From an uncultured Sphingomonadaceae bacterium (GTDB taxonomy: Bacteria; Pseudomonadota; Alphaproteobacteria; Sphingomonadales; Sphingomonadaceae), in assembly GCA_947489315.1 (NCBI GenBank), contig CANLCX010000002.1:310001-374000 (forward strand): a stretch of 64,000 nucleotides of DNA. The letters are read 5' to 3'. Below, in pieces: positions 54,387-62,535 of the stretch (position 1 is its first letter; each line of letters begins with the position of its first letter). The translations under genes were made by a program, and so were the position numbers. Below the pieces are notes generated by a model. It had not been told where the DNA came from and searched no databases. It saw nothing but the letters and a program-made list of their open reading frames with translations.

Positions 54387-55888
54387 AACCCGAAGGGTTC
54401 GACAGCAAATATTTCTCCGTCGGAATCGGCGATGACCAGCTCATTACTCTGATCAGTGCCAAATGCCACAATACCGTCGATACTGCCTACGTCGGGCTCG
54501 AAATCAGCGTTTAACAATTCGTAACTTGTTGAGGGGATTATTTCTCCGGACAACAGGTCAGCAAGCCGAACAGCCCATATATTGCCGTTTGAGAAATCCG
54601 CGAAGATATATTTCGATTGCAGGCTTTGAACTGAACCTTGATAAATCACGCCTCCGACAATTGAGCTTCCCTCCCGATCGCCATTGCCCCTTGCATATTC
54701 AGTTACTGGCATAATCAACGGACCTGCACTGCTACCCATAAATGGCGAAATGCCCTCAAAAAATGGCCAGCCAAAATTTTCACCACTACCGGTATGCAGC
54801 AGAAAGTTGATTTCTTCGGCAACCGAGCCTCCTCTGTCACCAAAATATACTCCGTCACCAAACAAAAAACCATTCTTGGGGTCCTGCATACCAAGTGCAT
54901 AAACAAACGGATCTCCGCCGCCAGCAGCGAATGGATTTCCCGCTGGGACAAGGAATAGAGCAGGCGCTGCACCAGCAAATGGATCTGGATTTGGCTGCAG
55001 TCGCAAAATTTTACCCAATTTTGAATTGGGATCTTGGGCTATATTGGGATTACCAGAATCGCCAACCATAACGTAGAGATTATTGTCGGGATCGAACCCA
55101 AGCCAACCTCCATAATTCGTGTCAGAATCATGTGGTATCTGGAGCTGTATCCCCGTACCTAATAAGCCTTCGGGGATCGCGCGGTTAATTTTCCGGATCG
55201 TGATGTCACTTCCTGCGGTGGCGAATATCCCCGTCCTTGCCGCAGTGACAAATGCCCAGTAACTATTATTGGAAGAGAAAGACGGATCAACCGCTAATCC
55301 CAGAAGCCCGCCTTCACCAGCTGTGTTCACGTTCAGAATAGTGCGATCAAGAATACGCGTCCCATCAATTGTATCAAGTTCATAAATGTTCCCGTTGCGC
55401 TGTGCCACAAACACCTTTGCCTGACTCGGTATAGTAGCAATGGCCGTAACATCGTTCATTCCTGTCGTCAGCCGTCGGACACCGATACCTTCCCGATCAT
55501 TGTCGACTGTAATGGTTAAATCGATTGTATCACTGGCACTTCCGTCGCTAACGCGGACCGCCAGATGATATACATTATCTTGATCAGCATCTGTTGGAAG
55601 TTCAAAATTTGGCTGTGACGCGAAACTAAGGGCTCCGGCTGCAGAAATCGAGAAATCGTCCGCATCATCACCGCCTGAGATCGAAAAGCTTAACCCATCA
55701 CCATCAGCATCCGTCGCTTGTACGGTCAAAACTGTCGTCTCGTTTTCCGTTACATTGCCCGTTGGACCTGTTGTGATTTGCGGGGCTGAATTGACACTGG
55801 GAGGCAGCACCACAGGCGAAGAAGAATCGCCACCACCACCACAAGCTGCCATTGAAAATAGTATCCCAACGGAAATCAATCGACGCAT
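54383..55888 (-). CDS. PQQ-type sugar (glucose/sorbosone) dehydrogenase lipoprotein with cadherin-like domain
   Basis: The 501-residue protein starts with a lipoprotein signal (MRRLISVGILFSMAAC, lipid on the Cys of MAAC) and a Gly/Ser/Pro linker. A cadherin-like domain (about residues 35-130, with VTENETTVLTVQATDADGDGL) follows. The GSDH beta-propeller domain has GEGGLLGLAVDPSFSSNNS, SKLGKILRLQPNP and GENFGWPFFEG, and would bind PQQ. It should oxidise sugars or related alcohols in the periplasm, if PQQ is supplied. Hand counts of two lines gave 42% and 48% GC, against 57% in typA. The gene faces typA, overlapping it by four bases. Confidence 0.88.
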   Translation of the reverse strand: MRRLISVGILFSMAACGGGGDSSSPVVLPPSVNSAPQITTGPTGNVTENETTVLTVQATDADGDGLSFSISGGDDADDFSISAAGALSFASQPNFELPTDADQDNVYHLAVRVSDGSASDTIDLTITVDNDREGIGVRRLTTGMNDVTAIATIPSQAKVFVAQRNGNIYELDTIDGTRILDRTILNVNTAGEGGLLGLAVDPSFSSNNSYWAFVTAARTGIFATAGSDITIRKINRAIPEGLLGTGIQLQIPHDSDTNYGGWLGFDPDNNLYVMVGDSGNPNIAQDPNSKLGKILRLQPNPDPFAGAAPALFLVPAGNPFAAGGGDPFVYALGMQDPKNGFLFGDGVYFGDRGGSVAEEINFLLHTGSGENFGWPFFEGISPFMGSSAGPLIMPVTEYARGNGDREGSSIVGGVIYQGSVQSLQSKYIFADFSNGNIWAVRLADLLSGEIIPSTSYELLNADFEPDVGSIDGIVAFGTDQSNELVIADSDGEIFAVEPFGF

Positions 55889-56070
55889 ATATAGCCCCCC
55901 CCAATTCGAAACAATATACAGCTATCTGTAAAATATAGGAGTTACAAGACCGAGCCTGTATTCAATATAGTTATTTATTGAAATAGCTCTATTATGTTAA
56001 AAATATCGATGGTACCGCCCTTGATATAAAGGAACTAATGAACCTGTGCGAAGCACAAAAACCGGAAATC

Positions 56071-56112
56071 GACGATCGCAAGAAAGCGTCACGCAAGGCT
56101 GAAGCCGCCTAA
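56071..56112 (+). pseudogene. Remnant of the typA 3' end (last 13 codons), detached copy
   Basis: Codons 56071-56109 read [13 protein letters not shown] and are followed by TAA. The typA terminus ends [13 protein letters not shown] then TAA. I counted 34 of 42 bases identical. All differences from the second codon on are at third positions, and only the first codon changes the residue. An ATG at 56038 with AAGGA upstream opens a 24-codon ORF in the same frame, but I believe this to be a displaced gene end rather than a real gene. The surrounding 55.9-56.03 kb stretch is AT-rich (one 60-base line 32% GC). Confidence 0.75.
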
Positions 56113-56141
56113 ATTCGACTATAGTTGCATCATGGGCTGAG

Positions 56142-57131
56142 ATGGATCATCATCAGCGCATGACAGCAATTTCAAAAAATCTGCTGCGCTGGAGCGTGGC
56201 TGCGGCCGCCTCGGCGCTGCTAATCTCGTGCGCTGAGCCCATCACCAACGATGACATGGTTGCAGATGACCCTGCGGCATGCCGCGACAATGCCCTGGCT
56301 GTACAAGTTTTGGGCTCCGGCGGCCCCATTGCCGACGATCATCGCGGCGGCGCTGGCAATATTATCTGGGTCGATGGAAAGGCCCGCTTAATGGTGGATG
56401 CAGGTCCGGGCAGCTTCATTCGCTATGGTGAAGCCGGCGTGGATTTCAAAGATCATGACGCAATCCTTCTGACCCATTTCCACGGAGATCATGTCGGCGG
56501 TCTTCCAAGCATATTGAATAGTGGTAGCTTTGCGAAGCGCACTGAACCTTTGTTAATCGCAGGACCGGAGGGGTCGGCCAGCTTTCCATCAACCAGTGAA
56601 TTTTTGGGCGCATTAGTCGGCAAAGACGGTGCGCTTCGCTATCTGAGTTCCTATCTTGATGACAATCCTGCTCTGCCCAAGTTCACTATTCGTGATATCG
56701 TTACCAGCGGCGATGACATGCAGCCGGTGCTTCGGAAGGATGGCTTGAATGTGGACGCCGTTGCGGTCAAGCATCTCGAAGTTCCCGCTCTTTCTTATGT
56801 TGTCCGAATTAAAGGAAAGCGGCTTTTATTTTCCGGTGACCAGAGTTTTCTGAGCGAAACATTTGAAAAAGTAACCGGCAATGGCCAACCCGATATCATG
56901 ATCATGCATAACGCCATATCCATGGCCGACGGGCAACCACGTGGCCTTCACCGGGATGGGGAGTCCATTGGCGAGGCTGCTCAACAAGCAGGTGCCAAAA
57001 AACTCGTCTTGTCCCACCATATGCAACGCGCCCTCAACGATCGCCAAGCGATCATGGACGCGATCCGACAGAGCTATAAAGGGCCAGTGGAATTTGCTGA
57101 TGATCTATCCTGCTTCGCTGTCATCGAATAG
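56142..57131 (+). CDS. Metallo-beta-lactamase-fold hydrolase, probable lipoprotein
   Basis: This 329-residue exported metallohydrolase has a lipoprotein-type signal (ASALLISC, lipid on C30). The metal motif HxHxDH is at residues 112-117 (LLTHFHGDHVGG). A further His lies near the C-terminus (LVLSHHMQRA), and FSGDQSF may supply the bridging Asp. It is closest to the arylsulfatase/ribonuclease Z-like branch (VLGSGGP, DAGPGSFIRYG). The substrate is not predictable. ATG 56142 and ATG 56160 are both possible, and the signal peptide is kept in either case. The gene follows the detached typA remnant. Confidence 0.85.
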   Translation: MDHHQRMTAISKNLLRWSVAAAASALLISCAEPITNDDMVADDPAACRDNALAVQVLGSGGPIADDHRGGAGNIIWVDGKARLMVDAGPGSFIRYGEAGVDFKDHDAILLTHFHGDHVGGLPSILNSGSFAKRTEPLLIAGPEGSASFPSTSEFLGALVGKDGALRYLSSYLDDNPALPKFTIRDIVTSGDDMQPVLRKDGLNVDAVAVKHLEVPALSYVVRIKGKRLLFSGDQSFLSETFEKVTGNGQPDIMIMHNAISMADGQPRGLHRDGESIGEAAQQAGAKKLVLSHHMQRALNDRQAIMDAIRQSYKGPVEFADDLSCFAVIE

Positions 57132-57139
57132 ATCGCAGG

Positions 57140-57165
57140 CCTGCAGGAAAACCCTTTCCTACAGG
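57140..57165 (+). terminator. Possible hairpin after the metallo-hydrolase gene
   Basis: An 11-base arm CCTGCAGGAAA (57140-57150) pairs with 57155-57165 with one C/A mismatch and a four-base loop. It starts nine bases after the stop. No T-run follows, so it may be only a stabilising hairpin or a Rho-assisted end. Confidence 0.4.
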
Positions 57166-57425
57166 TATAGAAATGGGTTATTGGAGTAGCGATATTATAA
57201 AATGTTCTAAAACAACTAAATGCGGCCACCTCTTAACCTCGGAACTGCGATAATATTTTAGACGATTCTGTGTAGAAGCTGTATAATCTTGCACAGTGGT
57301 GGTAAGTGCTGGATTGAGAACGGAAACGAACTTTACCCTAATGAAATAGACGCTTGATTTTCATTTTCGGCTGGCTAGGCTCAGCGCACAAGAAATAATA
57401 AAAGATAATGATGAGGGGAAGACCG

Positions 57426-57851
57426 ATGGAATGGATGTTGATGCCGCTGAAACGCTATGCGGATTTTAATGGAAGATCGCGGCGCAAAGAATATTGGATG
57501 TTTTTCCTTTTCCAAATGATTGTTGTTTTTGGGATTGTGATCATTGGCGGCATTTTAGGTGCTTTTTCACCCGACGCGTCGGGTGAAATGTCTTTCGGCG
57601 GAAGCCTGATGGCTGGACTGTTTGGGATATACGCACTGGCAATGTTCATCCCGACGATAGCTGTCCAAGTCCGGCGTCTTCACGATACAGAAAGAAGCGG
57701 CTGGTGGGTGTTACTAGGTATCGTTCCCATCGTAAACTATATTGGTTTCATCGTTTTGCTTGTCTTCTATTGCCTAGATGGAACCAAGGGCAAGAACCGC
57801 TTCGGTGACGATCCGAAAATGAGCGACAATGTCGGTGATGTATTCAGTTAA
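57426..57851 (+). CDS. DUF805 membrane protein
   Basis: The 141-residue protein opens with PLKRYADFNGRSRRKEYWMFFLF, which is the signature of DUF805. Three to four hydrophobic segments follow, and RRLHDTERSGWWVLL sits between the last ones. The end is LDGTKGKNRFGDDPK. DUF805 proteins are widespread inner-membrane proteins of unknown role. A start at 57408 is in frame, but AGGGGAAG is spaced for ATG 57426. A strong terminator lies 49 bp after the stop. Confidence 0.9.
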   Translation: MEWMLMPLKRYADFNGRSRRKEYWMFFLFQMIVVFGIVIIGGILGAFSPDASGEMSFGGSLMAGLFGIYALAMFIPTIAVQVRRLHDTERSGWWVLLGIVPIVNYIGFIVLLVFYCLDGTKGKNRFGDDPKMSDNVGDVFS

Positions 57852-57899
57852 GCCAAAAACCAGGACTATCATGACATGTGGTAGACCTTGATTTTCCTT

Positions 57900-57931
57900 A
57901 GGGTTGTGGCAAAGCGCCGCAACCCTTTTTT
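57900..57931 (+). terminator. Strong intrinsic terminator after the DUF805 gene
   Basis: An 11-bp stem (57900-57910 with 57916-57926, one G-T wobble) closes a five-base loop AAAGC and is followed by a T-run (57926-57931). It lies upstream of the DUF3297 gene and isolates the two transcripts. Confidence 0.85.
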
Positions 57932-57946
57932 GGAGACCATGATATT

Positions 57947-58261
57947 ATGACCGACACCCCCGATGAACCGGCAAAAGAAACCAAATCCGGCGCCGACACC
58001 CCGCCCGACCATCTCGCGATTAATCCGCGGAGCAAATATTACGGTGGCGAATTACTGGAGCGCGGTATTGGCATTAATTTCCGCGGAGCACGCAAGCATA
58101 ATATCGAAGAATATTGTGTGTCTGAAGGCTGGGTCAAAGTGCAGGTTGGCAAGACGATGGACCGCAAAGGCAACCCCTTGCTGATCAAGCTCAACGGTGA
58201 CGTCGAGGCCTGGTTTGAAGATCTGGGTGACGACGCCCCAACGATCAAGAAAGACGCTTAG
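57947..58261 (+). CDS. DUF3297 family protein
   Basis: This 104-residue cytosolic protein has the DUF3297 core: LAINPRSKYYGGELLERGIG, INFRGARKHNIEEYCVSEGW and TMDRKGNPLLIKLNGDVEAWF. The family is common in proteobacteria. No function is established. GGAG precedes ATG 57947 by 11 bases. A small membrane protein gene follows 17 bp later on the same strand, then an SDR and an enoyl-CoA-hydratase-like gene, so all four may form one transcript. Confidence 0.85.
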   Translation: MTDTPDEPAKETKSGADTPPDHLAINPRSKYYGGELLERGIGINFRGARKHNIEEYCVSEGWVKVQVGKTMDRKGNPLLIKLNGDVEAWFEDLGDDAPTIKKDA

Positions 58262-58278
58262 GAGCAAGCAGGCAGCAT

Positions 58279-58677
58279 ATGACACCCCAGCGCATTCAAT
58301 ATTTCATCGCGCTGGTGTTCTTCATATTAGGCGGATGGGCAGCCCTGTTTCCGCAACATGTCATTGATACTGTCTTTCTGCCCGAATATCGTATCGGTGG
58401 ACGCATATTGCCGTTCATGATGGCCTGTTTCGGGGCACAGGCCCTGCTTGCAGGTTTATTCGCGGCTTTCGCCCGGTTCACGGCCACGACATTCCTCGTC
58501 TATGGCGTGGCTTTATTGCCGTTTTTTGGCTTCAACTATTATTTCACATTTCACGACCCGGTGTTCACTCAAATGGGCCTGATTGACGCTTTAGGTAATA
58601 TCATCATGCTGGTGCTCTGCTATGTCGGTTGGCGGAAAATCAAGGCATCCGAACGGACCGACAACCAAGGGAATTGA
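58279..58677 (+). CDS. Small four-helix membrane protein, unknown
   Basis: The 132-residue product has four evident hydrophobic stretches (IQYFIALVFFILGGWAALF, FMMACFGAQALLAGLFAAF, TTFLVYGVALLPFFGFNYYF and MGLIDALGNIIMLVLCYVGW). No characterised domain is recognised. It resembles short DoxX-like or DUF-type membrane proteins, but not strongly. It lies three bases before the SDR gene and is probably in one operon with it. Confidence 0.7.
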   Translation: MTPQRIQYFIALVFFILGGWAALFPQHVIDTVFLPEYRIGGRILPFMMACFGAQALLAGLFAAFARFTATTFLVYGVALLPFFGFNYYFTFHDPVFTQMGLIDALGNIIMLVLCYVGWRKIKASERTDNQGN

Positions 58678-58680
58678 GCG

Positions 58681-59505
58681 ATGGACTTTACCGATAAAAT
58701 AGTCTGGATCACCGGCGCCTCATCAGGAATAGGCGAAGCGCTCGCCAAGGCCTTTGCCGCGAAGGGCGCACATATCATTTTATCCGGTCGCCGGGTTGAA
58801 GCTTTGCAAGCGGTCGCGGCGGACATAGCGACAGATACATTGCTGCTGCCTTTTGAAACAACCGACTATGACGTGCTGCCAACCAAAATCGCCGAAGCGC
58901 AGCAATGGAAGGGCCGCGTTGATATATTGATCAACAATGCCGGTATCAGTCAGCGAAGCCTAGCGCTCGATACCGATCCCAACGTCCATCATCAGATTGT
59001 CAATGTCGACCTGCTCGCGCCGATTTGGCTGACCCAGCTGTTACTACCTCATATGATCACCGCGGGCGGCGGCCATATTGTCGGGATTAGTTCGGTAGCA
59101 GGACGAATTGGCGTACCGTTGCGCACCGCCTATTGCGCCGCCAAGCACGGCTTGATCGGATATATGGATGCGTTGCGCGCCGAAACCGAGACGCGGCACA
59201 ATATCCATGTCACTAATATCTTGCCGGGCTCTATCCGCACTAATGTCTCCCGCAATGCTCTGACCAAAGATGGATCAAAGCGCGACAAGTCTGATGATGT
59301 TATCGACAATGGTATGGAGCCCGCCGAATGTGCCCGTCAAATAATCGAGGCTGTCGCCAATAATGTGCCGGAGCTCATCATCGCCGAAGGTCCCGAATTG
59401 ATGCTCGCGCAATTGCGGCAGAGCGATCCGGAAAAGCTCTTCGAAATGACCGCTGGCCTCGGCGCGCAAATTTCCGCGAAATATGAAGCTGGAGATGACA
59501 ATTAA
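58681..59505 (+). CDS. Short-chain dehydrogenase/reductase
   Basis: This classical SDR has 274 residues. The cofactor loop TGASSGIG is at 11-18, NNAG is at 85-88, and the catalytic residues are S138, Y151 and K155 (SSVAG, YCAAK). It begins MDFTDKIVWITGASSG. The R37-type basic residue (SGRRVEAL) suggests NADP. The family oxidises or reduces hydroxyls on lipids, sugars or steroids, and the neighbouring enoyl-CoA-hydratase-like gene favours a lipid role. The TAA stop shares its last A with the next ATG, so the two genes are coupled. Confidence 0.92.
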   Translation: MDFTDKIVWITGASSGIGEALAKAFAAKGAHIILSGRRVEALQAVAADIATDTLLLPFETTDYDVLPTKIAEAQQWKGRVDILINNAGISQRSLALDTDPNVHHQIVNVDLLAPIWLTQLLLPHMITAGGGHIVGISSVAGRIGVPLRTAYCAAKHGLIGYMDALRAETETRHNIHVTNILPGSIRTNVSRNALTKDGSKRDKSDDVIDNGMEPAECARQIIEAVANNVPELIIAEGPELMLAQLRQSDPEKLFEMTAGLGAQISAKYEAGDDN

Positions 59506-60281
59506 TGGCGTTGGTGCTTCTCGATAAGACTGATGGCATAGCAACGATCACGCTTAACCGGCCTGAGGCGATGAATGCCCTGTCCCATGACTTGCGCAGC
59601 CAGTTTTTCGATGTCTGCCAAGATATTGGGGCCGATGGTGAAATCAGAGCCGTTGTCATCACGGGTGCTGGGGACCAGGCTTTCACCGCTGGCCTAGATC
59701 TGAAAGAATTGGGCGAAAAGGGTCTTGGTGCAGCGACCGACCAACAGCCGGCAAGCAACCCCTGCAGGGCGTTGGAGAAGCTACAAGTACCAGTCATCGG
59801 GGCGATAAATGGTGTTGCGATTACTGGCGGCTTTGAATTGGCTCTGGCATGCGACGTCCTTATCGCCTCCAGCAATGCGCGCTTTGCTGATACCCATGCC
59901 CGCGTCGGCGTCATTCCCGGCTGGGGCCTATCGCAGAAGCTTTCGCGTTACATTGGTGTATCCCGGGCTTGCGAACTGAGCTTTACCGGCCAGTTTCTGG
60001 ATGCCGACACCGCTTGCAACTGGGGTTTGGTGAACCATGTTTATGCGCCAGAGGAATTGATGCCAGCAGCTCGGGCTATGGCAGCCGATATGGCAACAAT
60101 TGATCCAGAATTTCTCAAGACCTACAAGAAGCTAATCCTCAACGGCTATGATCGCAATTTCAAAGAGGCGATGGCTTTAGAGACACAAGTCACCGATGCT
60201 TATAATGATAGCGTTAGCGCCGAAGAAGTCGAGCGACGGCGGCTCGGTGTTATCGAACGCGGCCGGGCCTTGAAGGGCTAG
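59505..60281 (+). CDS. Enoyl-CoA hydratase/isomerase family protein lacking one catalytic Glu
   Basis: This 258-residue crotonase-fold protein has the acyl-CoA oxyanion stretch AFTAGLDLKELGEKG and NGVAITGGFELALACDVLIA. E111 takes the place of the first catalytic Glu. At the second position the usual P-E-I-x2-G-x-I-P is replaced by T-H-A-R-V-G-V-I-P, so H131 stands where Glu is expected. Enzymes with such changes are often isomerases, dehalogenases or other crotonase chemistries rather than hydratases. The start ATG overlaps the SDR stop. It converges on the tandem hydrolase genes. Confidence 0.88.
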   Translation: MALVLLDKTDGIATITLNRPEAMNALSHDLRSQFFDVCQDIGADGEIRAVVITGAGDQAFTAGLDLKELGEKGLGAATDQQPASNPCRALEKLQVPVIGAINGVAITGGFELALACDVLIASSNARFADTHARVGVIPGWGLSQKLSRYIGVSRACELSFTGQFLDADTACNWGLVNHVYAPEELMPAARAMAADMATIDPEFLKTYKKLILNGYDRNFKEAMALETQVTDAYNDSVSAEEVERRRLGVIERGRALKG

Positions 60282-60298
60282 GCTTTAGGTACCGGGCC

Positions 60299-61195
60299 TC
60301 AGCGGGTGATGAAATCGATTATCTGGGCCTGCGCCAGCTTTGCTTCTCTGATCGGTAAGAGCATCCAAACATGCTGCATCTCTTCCCCGACATGGAGCGC
60401 AATATCAATATCCTGAGCATCGGCCTTCTCTTTCAGCCGCAGAGCATCGGCGTAAAGCACATCATGACTGCCCGCAAATAGGGCGATAGGTGGTAGCTTA
60501 TCGATAGCCGCAAACAGCGGGCTAACCGGAAACGTCGCCGGATCATTGCCCTCACCCGCCCAAAGCTGACCAGCGGTCCGAGCGCCTTGGACCGAAAGTA
60601 AGACATCATGCTTCTCAAGCTTTTGCTGCAACGGATCGCTGGCAGTGGCATCTAACCAGGGAGAAAGAAGAATGATCTTGCCCGGCATTGGTTTGCCTTG
60701 ATTGCGCAGCATCTGAGCTAGTCCCAAACTATAGCCGCCACCTGCACTATCGCCCATGATCGTGATGTTCTCGGCACCATATTTGTCGGCTGCTCGTTCG
60801 TAAGCCTGCAAAACGATGGGATAGCTTTGCGACCAATCATGCTCTGGTGCCAGCGGATAGAGCGGAACGGTGGCGCTAGCGCCCGTGGCCTTGATCAGCT
60901 TCTTGATCATCGCCCAATGGACGAAGACGATGTTAAACGCATAGCCGCCGCCGTGCAGATAGAAAATATGACGCTGGCTTGCACCCTGTTTCGGTTCAAT
61001 CTCATAGACCTTATGACCATCGATCCGCTGCTCATTGATCACGCTATGCTTAGCAAACCATCGACCAGGCCGCGCAGGACCGTTTTTCCGATCACGCCCG
61101 AGAAACTTCATGCCTGTGTCGTAATCTGCCAAACGCTCTTGTATCTTCAGCAAGCGTAACACAAAATTGATAAAACGCGCCCGTTTACTTATCAC
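60299..61195 (-). CDS. HSL-type alpha/beta hydrolase (first of a tandem pair)
   Basis: This 298-residue esterase/lipase of the hormone-sensitive-lipase type has the HGGG oxyanion motif at residue 81 (YLHGGGYAFN). The nucleophile is S150 in MGDSAGGGY. The acid/base pair is likely the Asp of AGSHDVLYAD and the His of MQHVW. It shares long stretches with the next gene (YPLAPEHDWSQSY and GKIILLSPWLDAT in this copy). The substrate is not predictable, perhaps steryl or acyl esters. Its start overlaps the paralog's stop by four bases, so they are co-translated. Confidence 0.88.
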   Translation of the reverse strand: MISKRARFINFVLRLLKIQERLADYDTGMKFLGRDRKNGPARPGRWFAKHSVINEQRIDGHKVYEIEPKQGASQRHIFYLHGGGYAFNIVFVHWAMIKKLIKATGASATVPLYPLAPEHDWSQSYPIVLQAYERAADKYGAENITIMGDSAGGGYSLGLAQMLRNQGKPMPGKIILLSPWLDATASDPLQQKLEKHDVLLSVQGARTAGQLWAGEGNDPATFPVSPLFAAIDKLPPIALFAGSHDVLYADALRLKEKADAQDIDIALHVGEEMQHVWMLLPIREAKLAQAQIIDFITR

Positions 61196-62106
61196 CTTGC
61201 GGCTGCCTCTAAATCGGCATTAATAAAAGCAGCAATCTGCTGGCGCGCCTTCTTGGCTTCGGGGATCGGAAACAACATCCAGACATGCTGCATGGCGGGA
61301 AACTCATAATAATCCATCGACAGGCCAGCCGCATCCGTTTTTTCCTTCAACCTTCTCGAATCCGGCCAGAGCAGATCGAATGTTCCGGTAAAGACGGCAA
61401 TCGGCGGAAGGTTATCAAGACTACCAAATAACGGACTCACCGGCGGCGCATCGACTGCACCATTTTCGCCTGCCCACCATTCGCCTGCCGCACGAAGGCC
61501 ATCAATGCCCAATATTCCATCTCTCTTTGTCAAAGCCGGCTGCATCGGATCGGTCATAGTGACATCAAGCCATGGCGACAGCAGAACCATTTTATGCGGT
61601 ATGGGTTTTCCCTGATCGCGTAACATCTGGGTCAGACCCAGCGCGAAACCTGCCCCCGCACTGTCACCCATTATCGTGATGTTATCCGCACCGACTTCAG
61701 CTACAAGTTCATCATAGACTTGCGTCATCCAATCGTAGCTTTGCCGCCAGTCATGTTCTGGCGTCAACGGATAGCAAGGCACGACAACCGCGGCATCGGT
61801 GCGGTCCACCATCTCACCTAACAAGCCCCAATATCCGGCCTGAATATCCAGCACATAGGCGCCACCATGGATAAATAAAATTCGCCGATGGCTTCCGGAT
61901 TTGGGGGACAATGTGAACGTCAGATGCCCGTCTTTGCTAGTTTTGGTCACTTCAAATTTGCGTTGCAGGGCTTTGCCAGGCGCAGCGACTTTCTTTGCGC
62001 GGGATTTGGGTATGCTGGCTCTCAGCTTCCCTGCGTCAGAAAATACAGCTTTTAATCCGGTGAGCGGAAGGGCTTTCGCGAGCAGCCGGGCTCTTATACT
62101 GGCCAT
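61192..62106 (-). CDS. HSL-type alpha/beta hydrolase (second of a tandem pair)
   Basis: This 304-residue paralog of the preceding hydrolase has HGGA instead of HGGG at residue 80 (FIHGGAYVLD). S149 is in MGDSAGAGF. It also has the Asp of TGTFDLLWPD and a terminal MQHVWMLFP. The last Gly of the oxyanion motif is Ala, which may alter the oxyanion hole. The basic N-terminus is longer than in the paralog. The pair probably arose by tandem duplication. It follows the GFA gene by ten bases. Confidence 0.88.
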   Translation of the reverse strand: MASIRARLLAKALPLTGLKAVFSDAGKLRASIPKSRAKKVAAPGKALQRKFEVTKTSKDGHLTFTLSPKSGSHRRILFIHGGAYVLDIQAGYWGLLGEMVDRTDAAVVVPCYPLTPEHDWRQSYDWMTQVYDELVAEVGADNITIMGDSAGAGFALGLTQMLRDQGKPIPHKMVLLSPWLDVTMTDPMQPALTKRDGILGIDGLRAAGEWWAGENGAVDAPPVSPLFGSLDNLPPIAVFTGTFDLLWPDSRRLKEKTDAAGLSMDYYEFPAMQHVWMLFPIPEAKKARQQIAAFINADLEAAAR

Positions 62107-62116
62107 AGTACCCGGT

Positions 62117-62521
62117 CTAACCCGGGTTACCTTCTATTTGCGGCACGTTAGGGTCAATTGTAACCCAGTTTTGCGCGCTCTTAGTCCAGAAATGCACCTG
62201 GGGATTGAGCGCATCGGTATCATCTAGCGTGCCTGCTTTCACAAAGGTCATACCCGGTTGCGTAGGTAGTGTAGAAAGTAGAGGCGAACCGCATTTAGGA
62301 CAAAAATGGCGCTCAACAATATTGCCCGTTTCACTTGTATCTTCATAGGTCGTCAAATCTCCCGTGATGCTCAGTTGATCATTGGCGATACCGAACAAAA
62401 CCGAATAAGCGCTACCTGATTGGCGCTGGCAATTTTTGCAATGACAGACACCAGACATTTGTGGCTCTCCGCTGACGCTATAGCTCACTGATCCACAAAG
62501 GCATTTTCCTGTCATTGTCAT
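62117..62521 (-). CDS. GFA-family zinc protein (glutathione-dependent formaldehyde-activating-like)
   Basis: The 134-residue protein has the zinc cysteines of the GFA/CENP-V family: C7 and C9 (KCLCGSVSY), C26, C28 and C31 (CHCKNCQRQSG) and FCPKCGSPL near residue 94. Members bind zinc and act on S-hydroxymethyl-glutathione-like adducts or have unknown roles. The start may be ATG 62521 or 62515. It lies 14 bp after the KAS III-like gene and ten before the hydrolases, so a four-gene transcript is likely. Confidence 0.88.
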   Translation of the reverse strand: MTMTGKCLCGSVSYSVSGEPQMSGVCHCKNCQRQSGSAYSVLFGIANDQLSITGDLTTYEDTSETGNIVERHFCPKCGSPLLSTLPTQPGMTFVKAGTLDDTDALNPQVHFWTKSAQNWVTIDPNVPQIEGNPG

Positions 62522-62535
62522 TTCACTCTCCCCTT

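Noticed and set aside
56038-56112. 24-codon ORF with a ribosome-binding site ending in the typA-like tail
   Set aside because: The only conserved part is the typA tail; the first 11 codons have no match. I treat it as a remnant, not as an independent small gene, although translation is possible.
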